DNA from: Byssothecium circinans
Taxonomy: Eukaryota; Ascomycota; Dothideomycetes; Pleosporales; Massarinaceae
Length of the DNA stretch: 64,000 bases
Reading direction: 5' to 3'
NCBI GenBank assembly: GCA_010015675.1
Contig: ML976997.1
Location: 388,457 to 452,456, forward strand
The notes beneath the pieces are model-generated. The model did not search any database. It had not been told where the DNA came from and saw only the letters and a list, made by a program, of their open reading frames with translations. Positions within the stretch are counted from its first letter, which is position 1. Every line of letters starts with the position of its first letter. The translations under genes were made by a program, and so were the position numbers. This document shows positions 19,936 through 31,227 of this stretch, in pieces.

Positions 19936-20188
19936 ATGCTATCAGTCCAAAGAACTACACTGAAATAATATTGGCGACCTCACTATAATGTTGTGTAAAA
20001 CGTAGAATATAGAAATGATGTATTGAACAATTCTTGTCGCACTTTCACTATCGAGAAATTAGTTGTCGTCCCAAAATGCCGAAATCGGATTTGATAGAGC
20101 GGCTTCGGTACCAGAGAAGAACAAGACCACGCACCGTTAGACCAGGCACACTAGACGCCGCCGATTTGGAAACGCCCACTTGTACCAG

Positions 20189-21421
20189 CTACCTACGCCC
20201 ATCGATCTTGGTTAAGTAGGCCAAGCGCAAGATCACTGTTGCCCAACATGGGTCGACTGCTTCAGGCCGGGCAGGTGTAGTCATACCAGCCGCCGTACAA
20301 GTTTCCACAACGGTCGCAGCAATACGTGCAAACTCGCCTAGTGGAAAGCCGAGCTCCGCGCACATAACGTCAACCGTTGAAATGGCCTCGAGATCGTCTG
20401 CCGAAACGGAGCACCCGTTGAGAAGAAAATGCAACTTGATATGTAGGAGAACGATAGCTGCTTTGACAGAATTGTCAGTATCGTTGTCGTGCTTTTGGAT
20501 GAACCCAGCATTCTCGACAGCCTTCTTGAACTGTTCATTCTGGGGACGTGCTAAAAAATCCTCATTTGGTATTTGCATAGTGATGGCACAGTTTTTGAAG
20601 TCGACCATCATGGTAATACCGGTAGCGATCCACTCATTACCATATTTACATGCGGGCAAACTCTGAGGCTCGTACTCAAATATGGTGTTATGATAGATGT
20701 ACTTACGACCTGGAAGATTGTTGCCAGTATTTCCCAATCGCGAGTGGTTGGCTTTTAGGACAAACATCGCAGCAGGCATAGCAAGATCGCGTATCACTGC
20801 AGCCATGTCGAAGGACACGTAAACATCATTAAACAGCTTGCCCTTGGAACCCTCCACTCCGTCACAAAACCACTCATCTCCTTCCAACAGGATGCGGCGC
20901 CCCGCATCTGGTCCAGCTCCCTTGTAATACCTATATGTAGCGCATTCGAAGTGAGTGCTACCAAAGTCAACACACTTCATGACAGAGGCACTACTATTGA
21001 TGGGGATCTTGACGGCAAGGGGGTGCCGTACCGTGTCGATGACTATGGCCCCAGTTTCAAGGTGGATAAGAGTGGCAGCGTGAAAGTCTCGATCAGTGGT
21101 GACGACACCATTCTTGCTAGTGATCCGAACGACGAGTTCAACAGAGTCGGTATACTGGGACAGTCCAGGTGTCCCATGGATATTCGCTTGAAGTAGTCCT
21201 GTTACCATGAATGCCATTCCAAGGCAGTGGGTCATACATGCTTTACCAGCTATGACCTGATCCTGCAAAGTAGTGATATCAGCGACAGAATTGAAAGTGT
21301 TCATATACTCCCAAACTGCAAAGCTGTTCCAGATCAATTTTTTGGACTGCTCGAAGGCGATTTCGTTGGCTATTTCGAAGAGCCGCGCCTCGAGCGCGGG
21401 GTTAGAGGGTGGGAATTGCAT
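20189..21421 (-). CDS. Unknown protein with candidate Cys-His-Asp (papain/transglutaminase-like) triad
   Basis: Intronless, 410 residues from M at 21421 (MQFPPSNPALEARLFEIA); the frame is open to 21505, but the internal start gives a more natural N-terminus. No signal peptide. Residues 55-70 (QVIAGKACMTHCLGMA) followed by DFHAATLIHLETGAIVIDT resemble the order cysteine-histidine-aspartate of thiol-protease-fold enzymes such as transglutaminases (C62 or C66, H114 or H120, D129). This is a motif-level inference. The C-terminal 150 residues are repeated in decayed form immediately downstream. I do not recognise a named family. Confidence 0.6.
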   Translation of the reverse strand: MQFPPSNPALEARLFEIANEIAFEQSKKLIWNSFAVWEYMNTFNSVADITTLQDQVIAGKACMTHCLGMAFMVTGLLQANIHGTPGLSQYTDSVELVVRITSKNGVVTTDRDFHAATLIHLETGAIVIDTVRHPLAVKIPINSSASVMKCVDFGSTHFECATYRYYKGAGPDAGRRILLEGDEWFCDGVEGSKGKLFNDVYVSFDMAAVIRDLAMPAAMFVLKANHSRLGNTGNNLPGRKYIYHNTIFEYEPQSLPACKYGNEWIATGITMMVDFKNCAITMQIPNEDFLARPQNEQFKKAVENAGFIQKHDNDTDNSVKAAIVLLHIKLHFLLNGCSVSADDLEAISTVDVMCAELGFPLGEFARIAATVVETCTAAGMTTPARPEAVDPCWATVILRLAYLTKIDGRR

Positions 21422-21975
21422 CGCTCGATCACTTAAAAATGACACCTCTGACTCAATGGCAACTATGACTATTATGCTTGTTCCAAAATTTGGAGCGTAG
21501 GTCAATTGGAAATGGAACAGCAGTCATGTAAGGAAATGCATTGGTGAAGATGAAAGCTTTTATATAGACATGGTCTTATTAGCGACGTGCCATTATTGTT
21601 AACGTACATGTAGCTTCTCAGATAAGTAATGTTATGGTCAAAACATTGTAGACGTCCATTGTTCATCATAGTTGTGTTTTTATTGAAATTTTTTTTTTTT
21701 TTCGAATTCAACAATACAGTACTTGAATTATCAATTTACAATGCACCACTTCACGTCTCTATACAAAAACACCGAAAACCCAAACCTGCTCACTTGATCA
21801 CTATTTACACCACATTTACACATCACACGGCGCGGTCACATAGTCTTCATTTTCACCATAAAGCTTGCTGTTGACAGTTGCGACTTGAAATTCCTTCAAT
21901 TTGTGCGGGCCTCTTCATTGTACAGTCATTCCATTTCACCTCATATCGCTTCTTCACAGTTTAGAAACCTTCACT

Positions 21976-22143
21976 ATGGCTGGTAGATGGTGGCAGGGCA
22001 AGAAGGTAGCTGCCCGGGCAGCCAGGCGCGAGAACCAGAAGTGGGCGAAGGACGACTTGAAGGATTATAATGACGAACAGGAGCAACAGTGGCTGGATGA
22101 GTCTGAGCGAGACAGCTCGACACAGGGTGGGTACGGATATTGA
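21976..22143 (+). CDS. Small hypothetical protein, 55 residues
   Basis: The ORF starts MAGRWWQGKKVAARAARREN and ends DSSTQGGYGY. It is highly charged, with no signal peptide or domain. The ATG context (TCACTATGG) is good, and it is preceded by a pyrimidine-rich leader. Real expression is uncertain. Confidence 0.35.
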   Translation: MAGRWWQGKKVAARAARRENQKWAKDDLKDYNDEQEQQWLDESERDSSTQGGYGY

Positions 22144-22668
22144 TGGCAATGAGTGATTCGTCGAGGAGAATGGATGAGAAGAACCGACGATAGTGCATCA
22201 TGAGGGGGGATTCAAACAAAAAATCAGTGGCATGCTGGTAAAGGATACATAGATATCTCTTCCTCGATAATGCAATCGGAAGATGCCGTTGCGCATCACC
22301 TAGATCATGACATAAGATAGTTCAAATGTCCTCGCGGAATGCTTAACAACCAGACTCATTGCCTCCCTGAGCACTAACCCCTTTCACGAAGGTTTGATCA
22401 TAGTTAATTGAAGAAACCAAGCTACTACCATTTGCATCACAGCCCCTAAACTCACAGTGTTCTTCATATGATGTTTGTGACAGCTTCTAAGTCAATTCTT
22501 TATGTGCTTCAATTGTCAAATTCTCTCCACCAACGATTACATCCAGCGGTCCCTGCGTAAATAAAACAAAAAATCAACGTCAACTCCTCAGAAACAACCT
22601 CCGGACTCGCTCACACTTCCTTCACTATTACATATTTACCATTTGGCTGGCCCATTATTTCACCTATC

Positions 22669-23169
22669 ATGTCGAACTCGCAATCTATCGAGGGGAACAC
22701 CCCAAAGAAAAAGTCTCGCAAGTCACGTCAACCGCGGGTATCGGCTCCTGAAGGTCATTCTATTCTCAAGACTTGTAAAGACGGAAGAGTGGTCATTCAG
22801 CGAGATGGCCCAAAGATTTCTAATCCCAAACACACACTTCAACAACCCCGTGGAACCGCTATACCGGAACAGGATCTACGGAAGAAATACCCTTCTCCAA
22901 CAATAACCCCCAAAGCACCGCAACTTCCTCTGCAAACTATTCCGGAAGAGCTGGAAGATCATTGTGACGAGAGCCCCCACATCGAGCCGACGCCATCTTT
23001 GCCCATATTTCGTTCTATGAAGGCCAAGGAGAAAGAGACACGGGAACAAGAGAAGCAGCGAGAGAAGGTAAAAGCAAATGGGGATAAGCAGCGAAAGAAG
23101 GAGTTGAAACAGAGCACAAATGCAGAGAAGGATGGAGGAAAGAAGAAGTCATTGTGGAATGGGAATTAG
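22669..23169 (+). CDS. Hypothetical basic, low-complexity protein, 166 residues
   Basis: It starts MSNSQSIEGNTPKKKSRKSR, has a Pro/Gln-rich middle and ends in a Lys/Glu-rich helix-like tail (SMKAKEKETREQEKQREK). It may be disordered and nuclear. The start has a CCTATCATG context after a pyrimidine-rich leader. No family recognised. An 18-G run begins 12 bases past the stop. Confidence 0.45.
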   Translation: MSNSQSIEGNTPKKKSRKSRQPRVSAPEGHSILKTCKDGRVVIQRDGPKISNPKHTLQQPRGTAIPEQDLRKKYPSPTITPKAPQLPLQTIPEELEDHCDESPHIEPTPSLPIFRSMKAKEKETREQEKQREKVKANGDKQRKKELKQSTNAEKDGGKKKSLWNGN

Positions 23170-23180
23170 TCACAAGGGGC

Positions 23181-23198
23181 GGGGGGGGGGGGGGGGGG
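23181..23198 (+). repeat. 18-base G homopolymer
   Basis: An uninterrupted run of G follows the sequence AGGGGC just past the stop of the preceding ORF. It is the second such tract placed directly downstream of a coding region in this window (compare 3812-3832). Confidence 0.9.
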
Positions 23199-23672
23199 CG
23201 ACATTCGGCTTACTTATTTGAGATCAAATTTGTTGGAGATCTCCAGGATCAGAACTGGTGTGGCGATATATTGGAATAGTGAAAGATGACGGGGTCTCAG
23301 TCTCAGGCTTTACAGTTGGTGCGTTTCCTTTCTTCAATTCTATGGAAATGTTGCCTTACTTCCAAAGCGCTTGAAGCCCCATACTTCCTGTACTTTGGAC
23401 ATAAAGAAGGGTTTCTCCTCTTAATATATATATGCTTTGCTGTTCCACAACACCCTTCCCTTCGTATCTAAGTGAATCACTTAAGCGCCTTACATCGAAA
23501 CTTTAAGTATGGCAGCAGGTGGCCACACAACCACCTCACTAAGCCTTCAAAGCTTTCTATAATCTCCAGGTCTAGTCCCCTTTGCACTGTAAAAATGATG
23601 TAAAACATTCTAAGGCTGTCAGCAGAGGTCTAAAATCCCACTAATTTATAACGCCGCATTTCCCCCCACACG
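23199..23672. other. Intergenic region
   Basis: No coding or structural feature stands out. A short TATATATA stretch occurs near 23423. Confidence 0.4.
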
Positions 23673-23933
23673 ATGCCCTTCAGGAACCCCTTTCAAGGCT
23701 ACATCAACAGCCGTAACGGCAGGCGACAGCTCGAACAACATATGGAACGAAGGCACAGGCAACAATACGAAGCAAATGAATTGATAGCTCAAGAAAACCA
23801 CAACCGCAGGGTTCAGTTCATTCTGAACGGATGTCGGAGAAGCGTCGATTATATCCCTCCTTGTAGCCTCTACGATAACTCAAGTCCCATATCACCGTAT
23901 AGTCATGTCTTTCCCACCAAAATTTCAAACTAA
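23673..23933 (+). CDS. Small hypothetical protein, 86 residues
   Basis: The ORF starts MPFRNPFQGYINSRNGRRQL and is Arg/Gln/His-rich in its first half (QHMERRHRQQYEANE), suggesting a charged helix. No signal peptide or domain. It could equally be a chance ORF. Confidence 0.3.
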   Translation: MPFRNPFQGYINSRNGRRQLEQHMERRHRQQYEANELIAQENHNRRVQFILNGCRRSVDYIPPCSLYDNSSPISPYSHVFPTKISN

Positions 23934-24142
23934 AGTTAAAGAGTCACTCTGGAAACGACCTGCTGCTACTTTTGTACTAAAGATAAGTATAATTAGATAG
24001 CAGCGAAGCTACGAGATTATAGGAAAGCGTTATATAAGTTGTGGTTAAGGGACATCCTTGCAAGGGAGGAAGATAACTCTAAGAAATCAAGGGCAGAGAA
24101 TGCGCAGGCGTTGAAGCTGCGGTCACCAAGTCCGAGCATTCG

Positions 24143-24227
24143 ACGAAGGAGCTCGTATATAGTGCGTCATCAGCCTTAGTGCAGTGGCCACCGTGGCTGG
24201 CGACTCGCCAAATACGAGCTCCTTCGT
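24143..24227. repeat. 16-bp perfect inverted repeat with 53-bp loop
   Basis: ACGAAGGAGCTCGTAT at 24143-24158 is the exact reverse complement of ATACGAGCTCCTTCGT at 24212-24227. It lies about 130 bp upstream of the NTF2-like gene start. It could be a regulatory hairpin or the ends of a tiny insertion. Confidence 0.75.
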
Positions 24228-24359
24228 ATACGTGGCCAGGCTGCAGACCTCGGGAGATATGTTCAGCTAAGATTCACATCTTTCTTTTCCCACCACTTTA
24301 GGCAGAAGCTGAATTCGAAAACGGCTGTACAAAGACAACATTTAGTTGCGATCATAACA

Positions 24360-24891
24360 ATGCAGAGCCAAGAGACAATTCAAGCTCTCATCGAAGCCCG
24401 TTTAGCGAGCCTACGGGAAGCATCGGAAAAGCGCGATGTCGATGCGCTCATGTCATGGCACGCAAAAGACGCCGTGTTCACGGACGTAGGTACGGAAGCT
24501 GAACCTTTGACTCAGTAATGAGACCCGGCTAACTTGACATCACAAAGTGAATGGTATTTCTCGCGAAGGTATCGACGCGATACGCGAGTTCTACACCCAA
24601 GCGTACTCCGCCATGCCCACTTTCCGCATCATCGAGCCGCAGACAACGGGGTTCACGCCGGAGTTTGGGGCTTCCGAGATGAGATGCGAGGGAGAAGTTG
24701 TAATAGACCTTCCCCACGCGGGCCTCAAAGCGGGGGAGACACTGCGCTTAGTTGGCGTCTCGCTGTTTTGGTGGAGATGGGAGGGTGATGGTGCAGAATG
24801 GGATGGGAGCTTATCGGATGAAGCTGTGCGTGGGTGGAAGATCGTGCAAGAGCGATCGTACTACAACTTTACAAACAAAGGCTCGCAGTAG
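24360..24891 (+). CDS. SnoaL-like / NTF2-fold protein
   Basis: Two exons, 24360-24489 and 24548-24891, give 157 residues. The 58-nt intron has a GTACGG donor, a GCTAAC branch site and an AAAG acceptor; the acceptor is slightly unusual. The N-terminus (ALIEARLASLREASEKRDVD, then ALMSWHAKDAVFTDVVNGIS) is typical of SnoaL-like/DUF4440-type small proteins that bind a ligand in an NTF2 cone; the C-terminal ending DEAVRGWKIVQERSYYNF fits the last strands. These proteins act as small-molecule isomerases, cyclases or stress-related binders; the substrate here cannot be predicted. Cytosolic; no signal peptide. Confidence 0.75.
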
Positions 24892-26226
24892 AGGATTACG
24901 TTACACCAACGGCCAGCGCGAGATGGCTTAGCTGTTCATTCTACGACTTTGTTCAACTCCAAATAATGTCAAATTCATTGCAATCATATATAATATCCCC
25001 GCAAGGATCGTTTCCATTTCCAGGAACGCCATCTTCGTGAAGCCCGTCATCATACTTATCCGGTCATAAATGTAAGCGGGATGTTAGTCTCACGGCTTCA
25101 ACTCGTTTCATGGAAGCCCTCATCGCCGCAGAGAACCGAAGCGATCGCAATGTCCCGTCTGTCGATAGACTGATTGTTCGGACCAAGGCTACGGATATTC
25201 CTCCCCTTTTAATGAAGAAAGGGCTAGCGACACAGCCAAGGAAGAGCTCTGCTGCTTCGACACGCAGGAACATATCATGCTGGGAGATTGTGGAAGGCGA
25301 TATGATCGGAGGACTGTACTAGGATTCACTATGTTGATAGGGCTGCATGGCATGAACCACTGCAGAGCCAGGGAAGGAATAGACTCAGTGCATGGGTAGG
25401 ATGTATTCGAAGATGCAAAAGCAACGCTGACACAAAAGCACATGCCTAGAGGATTCATCCCGTGTGAAGCAAGATATTAGTAATAACCGCTACAAACTTG
25501 GCCCTCATGGCCCTCCATCCACTCGCGATGGCCGCAACTCCAACTCCAGCAACGCTGACATTGAACGATTCATGACTTGTAGGTTTATGTACACACAGCA
25601 GGACAGACTGACATTTGGAGATCAATTTGTTCGATAACCCCGAAATATCACGTGAGATGAGGGGTTCCAGGAATGGTTCCAAGGTTGCTGAGAGAAAAGG
25701 CGCGCCCTCGCTGCCCAGCCTTCCTTTCCCAAGTCCTGGAGGCCTCGCTTCCATTCGACTAGTCATTTGCCCACCTTTCTTTTCTTTCCTCGCGCCTTTC
25801 TGTCACCACACCCGTCCTTTGGCCGAGTCCTTCGTTGATGAAGACGTACCCTGAAGCCCCTTGCTTATTTCTCAGCCTTGGAAGCCATCATGCACGTGCA
25901 AGATTTGTCAGACATCGTCTGTCGAATGGGACTCGCGCTGCCCCGCCTCTGCTTAAGCCAGCTGTATCGGCCGTTCCCTGGTCTTTCCTTTTATTTTTCA
26001 CCCCAACCTCCGTCCTGAGGGCATTGTTTACTCTCAGTTCGCACGAAAAATATCATCTCCTCACAACTTATGAAACAACCCTCAACAACCGAAAGAGCTG
26101 TTCGCCCCTTACCTGGCGAGCGACGCTTATTCGTACGTATCCCATGCGGTTGGGATATCACGAAGGGTACGGCAATAGTTAAAAGGTATCCATCGTATCT
26201 CCACCATCCGGGCTGGAATCACGATC
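24892..26226. other. Intergenic region with one repeat copy
   Basis: A 70-codon ORF at 25110-25322 (plus; MEALIAAENRSDRNVPSVDR..., ending in WEIVEGDMIGGLY) has a coding look but no recognised family; it may be a small gene or a fragment. Repeat copy B lies at 25437-25541. The final few hundred bases are the HET gene's promoter and leader. Confidence 0.4.
25437..25541 (+). repeat. Dispersed repeat, copy B
   Basis: It matches 14798-14904 (see that entry). This copy retains more C and CA/CG dinucleotides and looks less mutated. Confidence 0.75.
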
Positions 26227-28399
26227 ATGGGCGATGGGACCTCGAAACAGACCATCCGGCAACATGACTACGGGTCTCAGCCGCGCCTGGACGTGTACGA
26301 GCACCTTCCTCTGAATGTTGCGCAAAAAGAGATACGGCTCTTGGAGATCCTAAATACCGAACCAATGCTGGAATGCAAATTATCCCGGGTGTCATTGTAC
26401 GCCAGCCCCGAGTTCATTGCCATCTCCTATACCTGGGAATCCGGATTACCTCTAGTACAAATCACGCTCAATGGGTACGAATTCTCGATTCGCGAAAATC
26501 TTCATAACGCTCTTGTGCAATTCAACTCATCCGCGCCTGGTACTTGCTTCTGGGTCGACGCCATCTGCATCGATCAAAGCTGCATTCCCGAACGGAACGC
26601 TCAGGTTCCACTCATGAGGGACATTTACTCGTCCGCATCCAGGGTATGGGTCTGGCTTGGGGATGGCACACACCGGACTGAAGCTCTGGTGTCTTTGATA
26701 CATACCTTGCCATACATACCAGGTACTTTTAAGGATTACACGCCCCTGTCCGAGATAGGCGACCTCGTATCCTTTATTGCCTATCGCGAAAGCTGGAAGC
26801 ATGAAGCAGAGGAGTGGGATTACCTCTTCAATAGACTATGGTTCAACCGTACATGGGTACGAAACTCTAAAGGCAGCTGCTAGAGATATGGCTAGGTGTT
26901 TTACAACGCCCGACATTTAGAATCGTGCTGATTGAAGGCAGTAAGGAAGAAATTCTGATTTTGACACCACCATTGCCATAGTTGTATGCAAACAACGCTG
27001 GAACTACTTCCCATTGAATTTCGTGAGTTGATTATTTGCTAATTTTGCGCCCACATAAAGGATACTGCAGGAGATTGCACTGTCCGCCGAGCCACCACTT
27101 CTGTTTTTTGGTTCATGCTCCATTTGCTGGGACTGTTTCGTCCAATTCCTTGAGTGGGTTGTGACTTACAGTAATATGGCCAGACCACCTCCTGGAGACC
27201 CTTCCATAAGTCTTCAACAGAACATCTCATCCATCAACAGGCGGACCCGGTCGATGTACCTTCTCCGAAACGCGGCAAGAAAGAGAGTGCTCTTAACAAA
27301 CCTCTTACTTCTCTCTCGGGGATCTCTAGCAACAGATCCGAGAGACCATGTCTATGGTTTGTTGGGGATGGCATACGAGGAATGCATCACTGTGGACTAC
27401 GAGCAAATGACCACCCTAGATGTTTACTTGGCAGCGATGCGTAATTGCCTTCCAGTTGGCCTAAATATGTTGTCAATGTGCGATTTTGAGACTAACAGCA
27501 CAAAGAAAGGTTGGCCCACGTGGGTACCAGATCTGGGGAACCCAAAGCTATCCTATCCCACCCCACTCAGTGGCAACGGCAACTGGATTCCCAGTCTTGT
27601 GTACCGCACATTTACCAGGGGGCTTGGCAGTGGTTGCAACTTCGATGGAGATCGGCTGGCCACCAAGGGGATGCTCATTGGCGATGTGTCGGAGCTTACA
27701 GAAATGACAGTGTACCATTACGCTAGCAATTCATGCTGCCTCCGACCCGAGGAGATTGTTCGGATCTACGCGAAGGCATCAAAAGATGCCCGCTTGGAAT
27801 ATGGAGGTCACGGCTCTGATTCCTCTTCTCGCGTCTACCTACCAGGTCACGCAGAGAGGGGTATCGCGCTCAAGGAAGCAATATGGAAAACGCTAGTTGC
27901 AGATTGGCTGGATCCAAATGAACGTTATATGGTTGGAGGTCGCGGTGCGCCGGCTTCTAGAGTGTATGCACGCTTAGTTACGACCTTAATCATGTCACTT
28001 CTCGAAACCACCGACTCTGGCCGCGAAATATTGGGGACTGTTTTTCCCCTGTCCCGGGAGGAAGGGAAAGAGGAGACGGACAAAACGGGAGGGTATGTTG
28101 GAGAAGAGGAAAAACAGCTGAAAGCTATCATCCTCAAGAGAATGGAAACGATTGGCGAAGGACGTGCAGCGTTCCGAACAGCAAACGGTTATATCGGCAT
28201 GGGTCCGCGAGCGATGAGGCAAGGCGACGTGGTGGTTGCTCTTGACTCCGGAGCGGTTCCTTTCATCCTCCGTCCTAAAGCTGACCACTATCTTCTTATT
28301 GGAGAATGCTATGTTCACGGAATCATGTTTGGGGAACTATTCGATGGCAAAGAGGATGAAGAAATCATGGAGAAGTTGCAGTGGTTTAACATCCACTAA
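26227..28399 (+). CDS. HET-domain (heterokaryon incompatibility) protein
   Basis: Exon 1 (26227-26856) carries the HET domain: FIAISYTWESG, CFWVDAICIDQ and SASRVWVWLGDG, ending LWFNRTW at a GTACGA donor. Exon 2 continues it (LLFFGSCSICWDCFVQFLEW, then DPRDHVYGLLGMAYEECITV) and ends in a C-terminal part of the usual type (LIGECYVHGIMFGELFDG). HET proteins trigger cell death after non-self recognition on hyphal fusion. The junction is odd. With an acceptor at 27060 the conserved VLQE motif appears only after a one-base frame slip (GATACTGCAGGAG). A CAG acceptor at 27070 restores frame but deletes VLQ. The intron is then 204-214 nt, longer than the others. The gene may be intact (652 residues) or recently disabled. 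Confidence 0.75.
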
Positions 28400-29184
28400 T
28401 GCGGGGACACATTCGGAATTGCTTTATACGGGAATCAAACAACAACGAACGCTACGTCAATTCAATACGCATGCACAGTCTTCACCCTTTCAGCACTTTT
28501 CAGCCAGGATTTCAGGAACCATCAGAAAACAAACTTGCTACTCAAACTCGTCAACTCCGACTATCCCCTGCGGACAGAAGGCCGAGCGACGAGCATTTTC
28601 ACAATACATCCGAGACCTCCAGCCGTAGGAGAGAGTAGACTGAGCTAGAATAGTCGGATGCCAACTCCGGCCTTATCACCTTCATTCAAGAGTACGACCA
28701 GAGATGTAACCCCAATTCTAGGATTTCAGAGGCGCAGTCGTCTGCCTTAAAGGTATCACTTGCTTTGCTAGACAAAATACAGTTTTTGTAGCCACTTAAA
28801 CCAAGTCTACGTCTACCTTTATTAGCGTTTTTGTACCGTATTTAAACTTTGATAATATTAACGCTTAGCTTTATAGTATTAGTTATAATACTACGACTAT
28901 ACTATATACAACTAGTTTCTATTGAGCCTTATCATGTCCTTTCTCCCCCTTCTTATTGTCGGTAGTTTTGCCAGCGCCGTAATTGTCTTCGCTAGCGCCG
29001 TTATCTCCTTCGCTGGTGCTATCATCGTCAAGCGCGAGGTTAATTATCACAGGTGTAACTTGTATCTTGTCTTCCTTATGCTCCTTATAGTAGTGAAAGG
29101 TGCGTACATAGTGTGTGTCTACATAATACCTTCGATCTGTACATTCTAAGCTCTTTACATCCGCAGATATCGCTGGTCTAAAGA
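28400..29184. other. Intergenic region, partly AT-rich
   Basis: Between convergent genes. An AT-rich stretch at about 28790-28920, with repeated TATAATACTA-like runs, may be a decayed repeat. A minus-strand frame continuing past the next gene's stop (28919-29221) is acidic and low complexity; I do not call it a gene. Confidence 0.4.
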
Positions 29185-31227
29185 CTACCGCTTGTAAGCA
29201 GCATAAAGCGCGCTGCCACAATCCGTCTCAATCTCGCCAGTCTTTAAGAGTCCGTTGCCCTTGTTACCTAGAAAGTATTAGTACGAAACATTGCACATAA
29301 TTATAATAGCGAACTTACAGTCCTTGCTATCTGCAAATGTATTGAAGATGTCCTCGCAACTAAAGGAACACGTCGTCCGCTTGTCCGCCGGATTTGTTTT
29401 GAAATGGAACGACCAAGTCACAGGATCTTCATCTCCATTGTAACCATCATGCCAGTACATATCGCCGTTGGGACCGCGAATATTTGTGCCTGCGCGGAGG
29501 TCCTTGTGCTTGCCACACATCTCTTTAATTTTGCTACAGCAATGTTAGCTCAAATATCAGATCAGATGCAGTCAGGGGGGAAACATACTCCTTCCATTTA
29601 CCCGACAACTCCTTTGATTCCTGTAGCTCTCCCTCGCACTTGGGCTCGAACTTCTGCTCAGGGCTATCAGCGAGCTTAATGAGCTCTTCCAGCCATTTGT
29701 ATTGTTCGTCCATATATGCGCTTTCGACTTCGGTATGGTCCGGGAAGTAGATTGGTGTGCACCTGCATCCTTTGTTCTTAGTCTATTCACGGTTAGGAAG
29801 ATGCAGCCGCTACTATACTCAGGTGCGCCTACCTTTTTGCAAAACGCATTTCTGTCCGCAACAAAGGTTTCATCTTGTTGCTGTGCACCACAATCTCCGT
29901 CAATGCACAGGATCTCGTTTGGACAAGTGAATTCATCTTCTTTCAGCTCTGTGCTCACGGCGTCCTTTGAAACAAAGATGTCGAGCGCAACCTGACCGGC
30001 GAACATGGCCGCGTGCGAGAGGATCGTCATTCCAAGTGCACTTCGCACCAACGTGGGAACATGGAACTGAGGTAACGGTACCGTTGGAGGAGGTGCAGCT
30101 GGGGCTCCTCGGGCTCTCATGTGCGCCCTCAGGATATGGTATGGAACAATGATCAGATGCACCTGCTCAATCACCACGTTCTGAACCGGATAGCCGATAG
30201 CACCTCCTGGAGCGGGTTGAGCCGGGAAGTTTTGCGGTGCTAGTTGCAAAGCGCCCTCTGGCGCAGTCTCGAGGAAATTGGAAGTCATGTCGCTGAGGTC
30301 TTTCCAGCATTGCTCGAGCGTGTTGGCACGCTTCTTTTGGTTCCTTTGAGGGCTGAGCAAGTCGTAACCTTTGCAAGACTCCACCAGTCTGTCGATGCCG
30401 AGCATACCGAGAAGGTCCTGGATTTTCCGAGCGGAGTCTACAGGAATATGGTAAACGATGTCCCCGGCCTTGTGGTTGCCAGTGTCCGCCTTTAAGGTCT
30501 CAAGAGTGATGAAGTTTGGTCCAGTTGAGGTTGGCGGCTTCACTGGCGTACCAGGTATGACGATGGTGGCAGGCGGAGCATCTGGGTCATTCTCCATGAC
30601 GACGCCTACTTTGTCGGTTCCACCGAGTTGATGCAGTTGATCAAGATCCGAGTATTCGTACTTGACGGCAGGGGACTCGGAGGCGAGCCAAGCAGCTCCA
30701 ACAGCAGCAGCCGCCGTTATGATGTACGCAGTGGCCCAGATCAGCTCAAAAGCAAGGAAGGCGCTGATCAGAATGACACGCTTGGCGTGTGTATGTATGT
30801 CCGTGTTATCCAGGATAGGAATGAGTCTGTTGCGACAAGCTTCTTGGTTGGCTTGACAATCGCTGCCCATGGTGTCGATGATGCGTTTCTTCAAATCTGG
30901 CCCAAACACTAGAGTGACCCCGTCCTTTGGGAAATCGTCATATATCCCTCTAGGATACATCTGAAGTTTATCTCCAGCAGGTAGTGGATCTTCATTGCGC
31001 TGAGAACTGCAGTTAGCTTGCTGTGAACCATCGTTTAGCCGTCGACGACGTTGACGTACCCTTTCCACGAGATACTTATCAAGTGGCCTGAAAGTGACTG
31101 TAGGTATTGGAGGATCTTGTCGCTTCTCAACTAGATCGAGTGAAGGTGTTTGAACATGAGTTTCAGCTGCGTGAACATTGCTTCCAACGAACGACGCTAC
31201 AGCGAGAGCCAAAAGAAGGCGAGCCAT
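29185..31227 (-). CDS. Secreted or membrane-anchored protein of unknown family, 626 residues
   Basis: Four exons: 31227-29833, 29776-29589, 29533-29319 and 29267-29185; all phases agree and the introns are 56, 55 and 51 nt (the last with a TACTAAT branch). It starts with a signal peptide (MARLLLALAVASFVGSNVHA), followed by a possible kexin site (LVEKRQ). A strong hydrophobic span lies near residues 150-180 (ILISAFLAFELIWATAYIIT). Pro-rich linkers and a second hydrophobic segment (ALGMTILSHAAMFAGQVALD) precede a Cys-rich C-terminal region (CPNEILCIDGDCG, KGCRCTPIYF, CSFSCEDIFN, ETDCGSALYAAYKR). The last segment resembles the C-terminal module of several fungal secreted orphans. Function is unknown. 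It is divergent to the metalloprotease gene. Confidence 0.7.
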
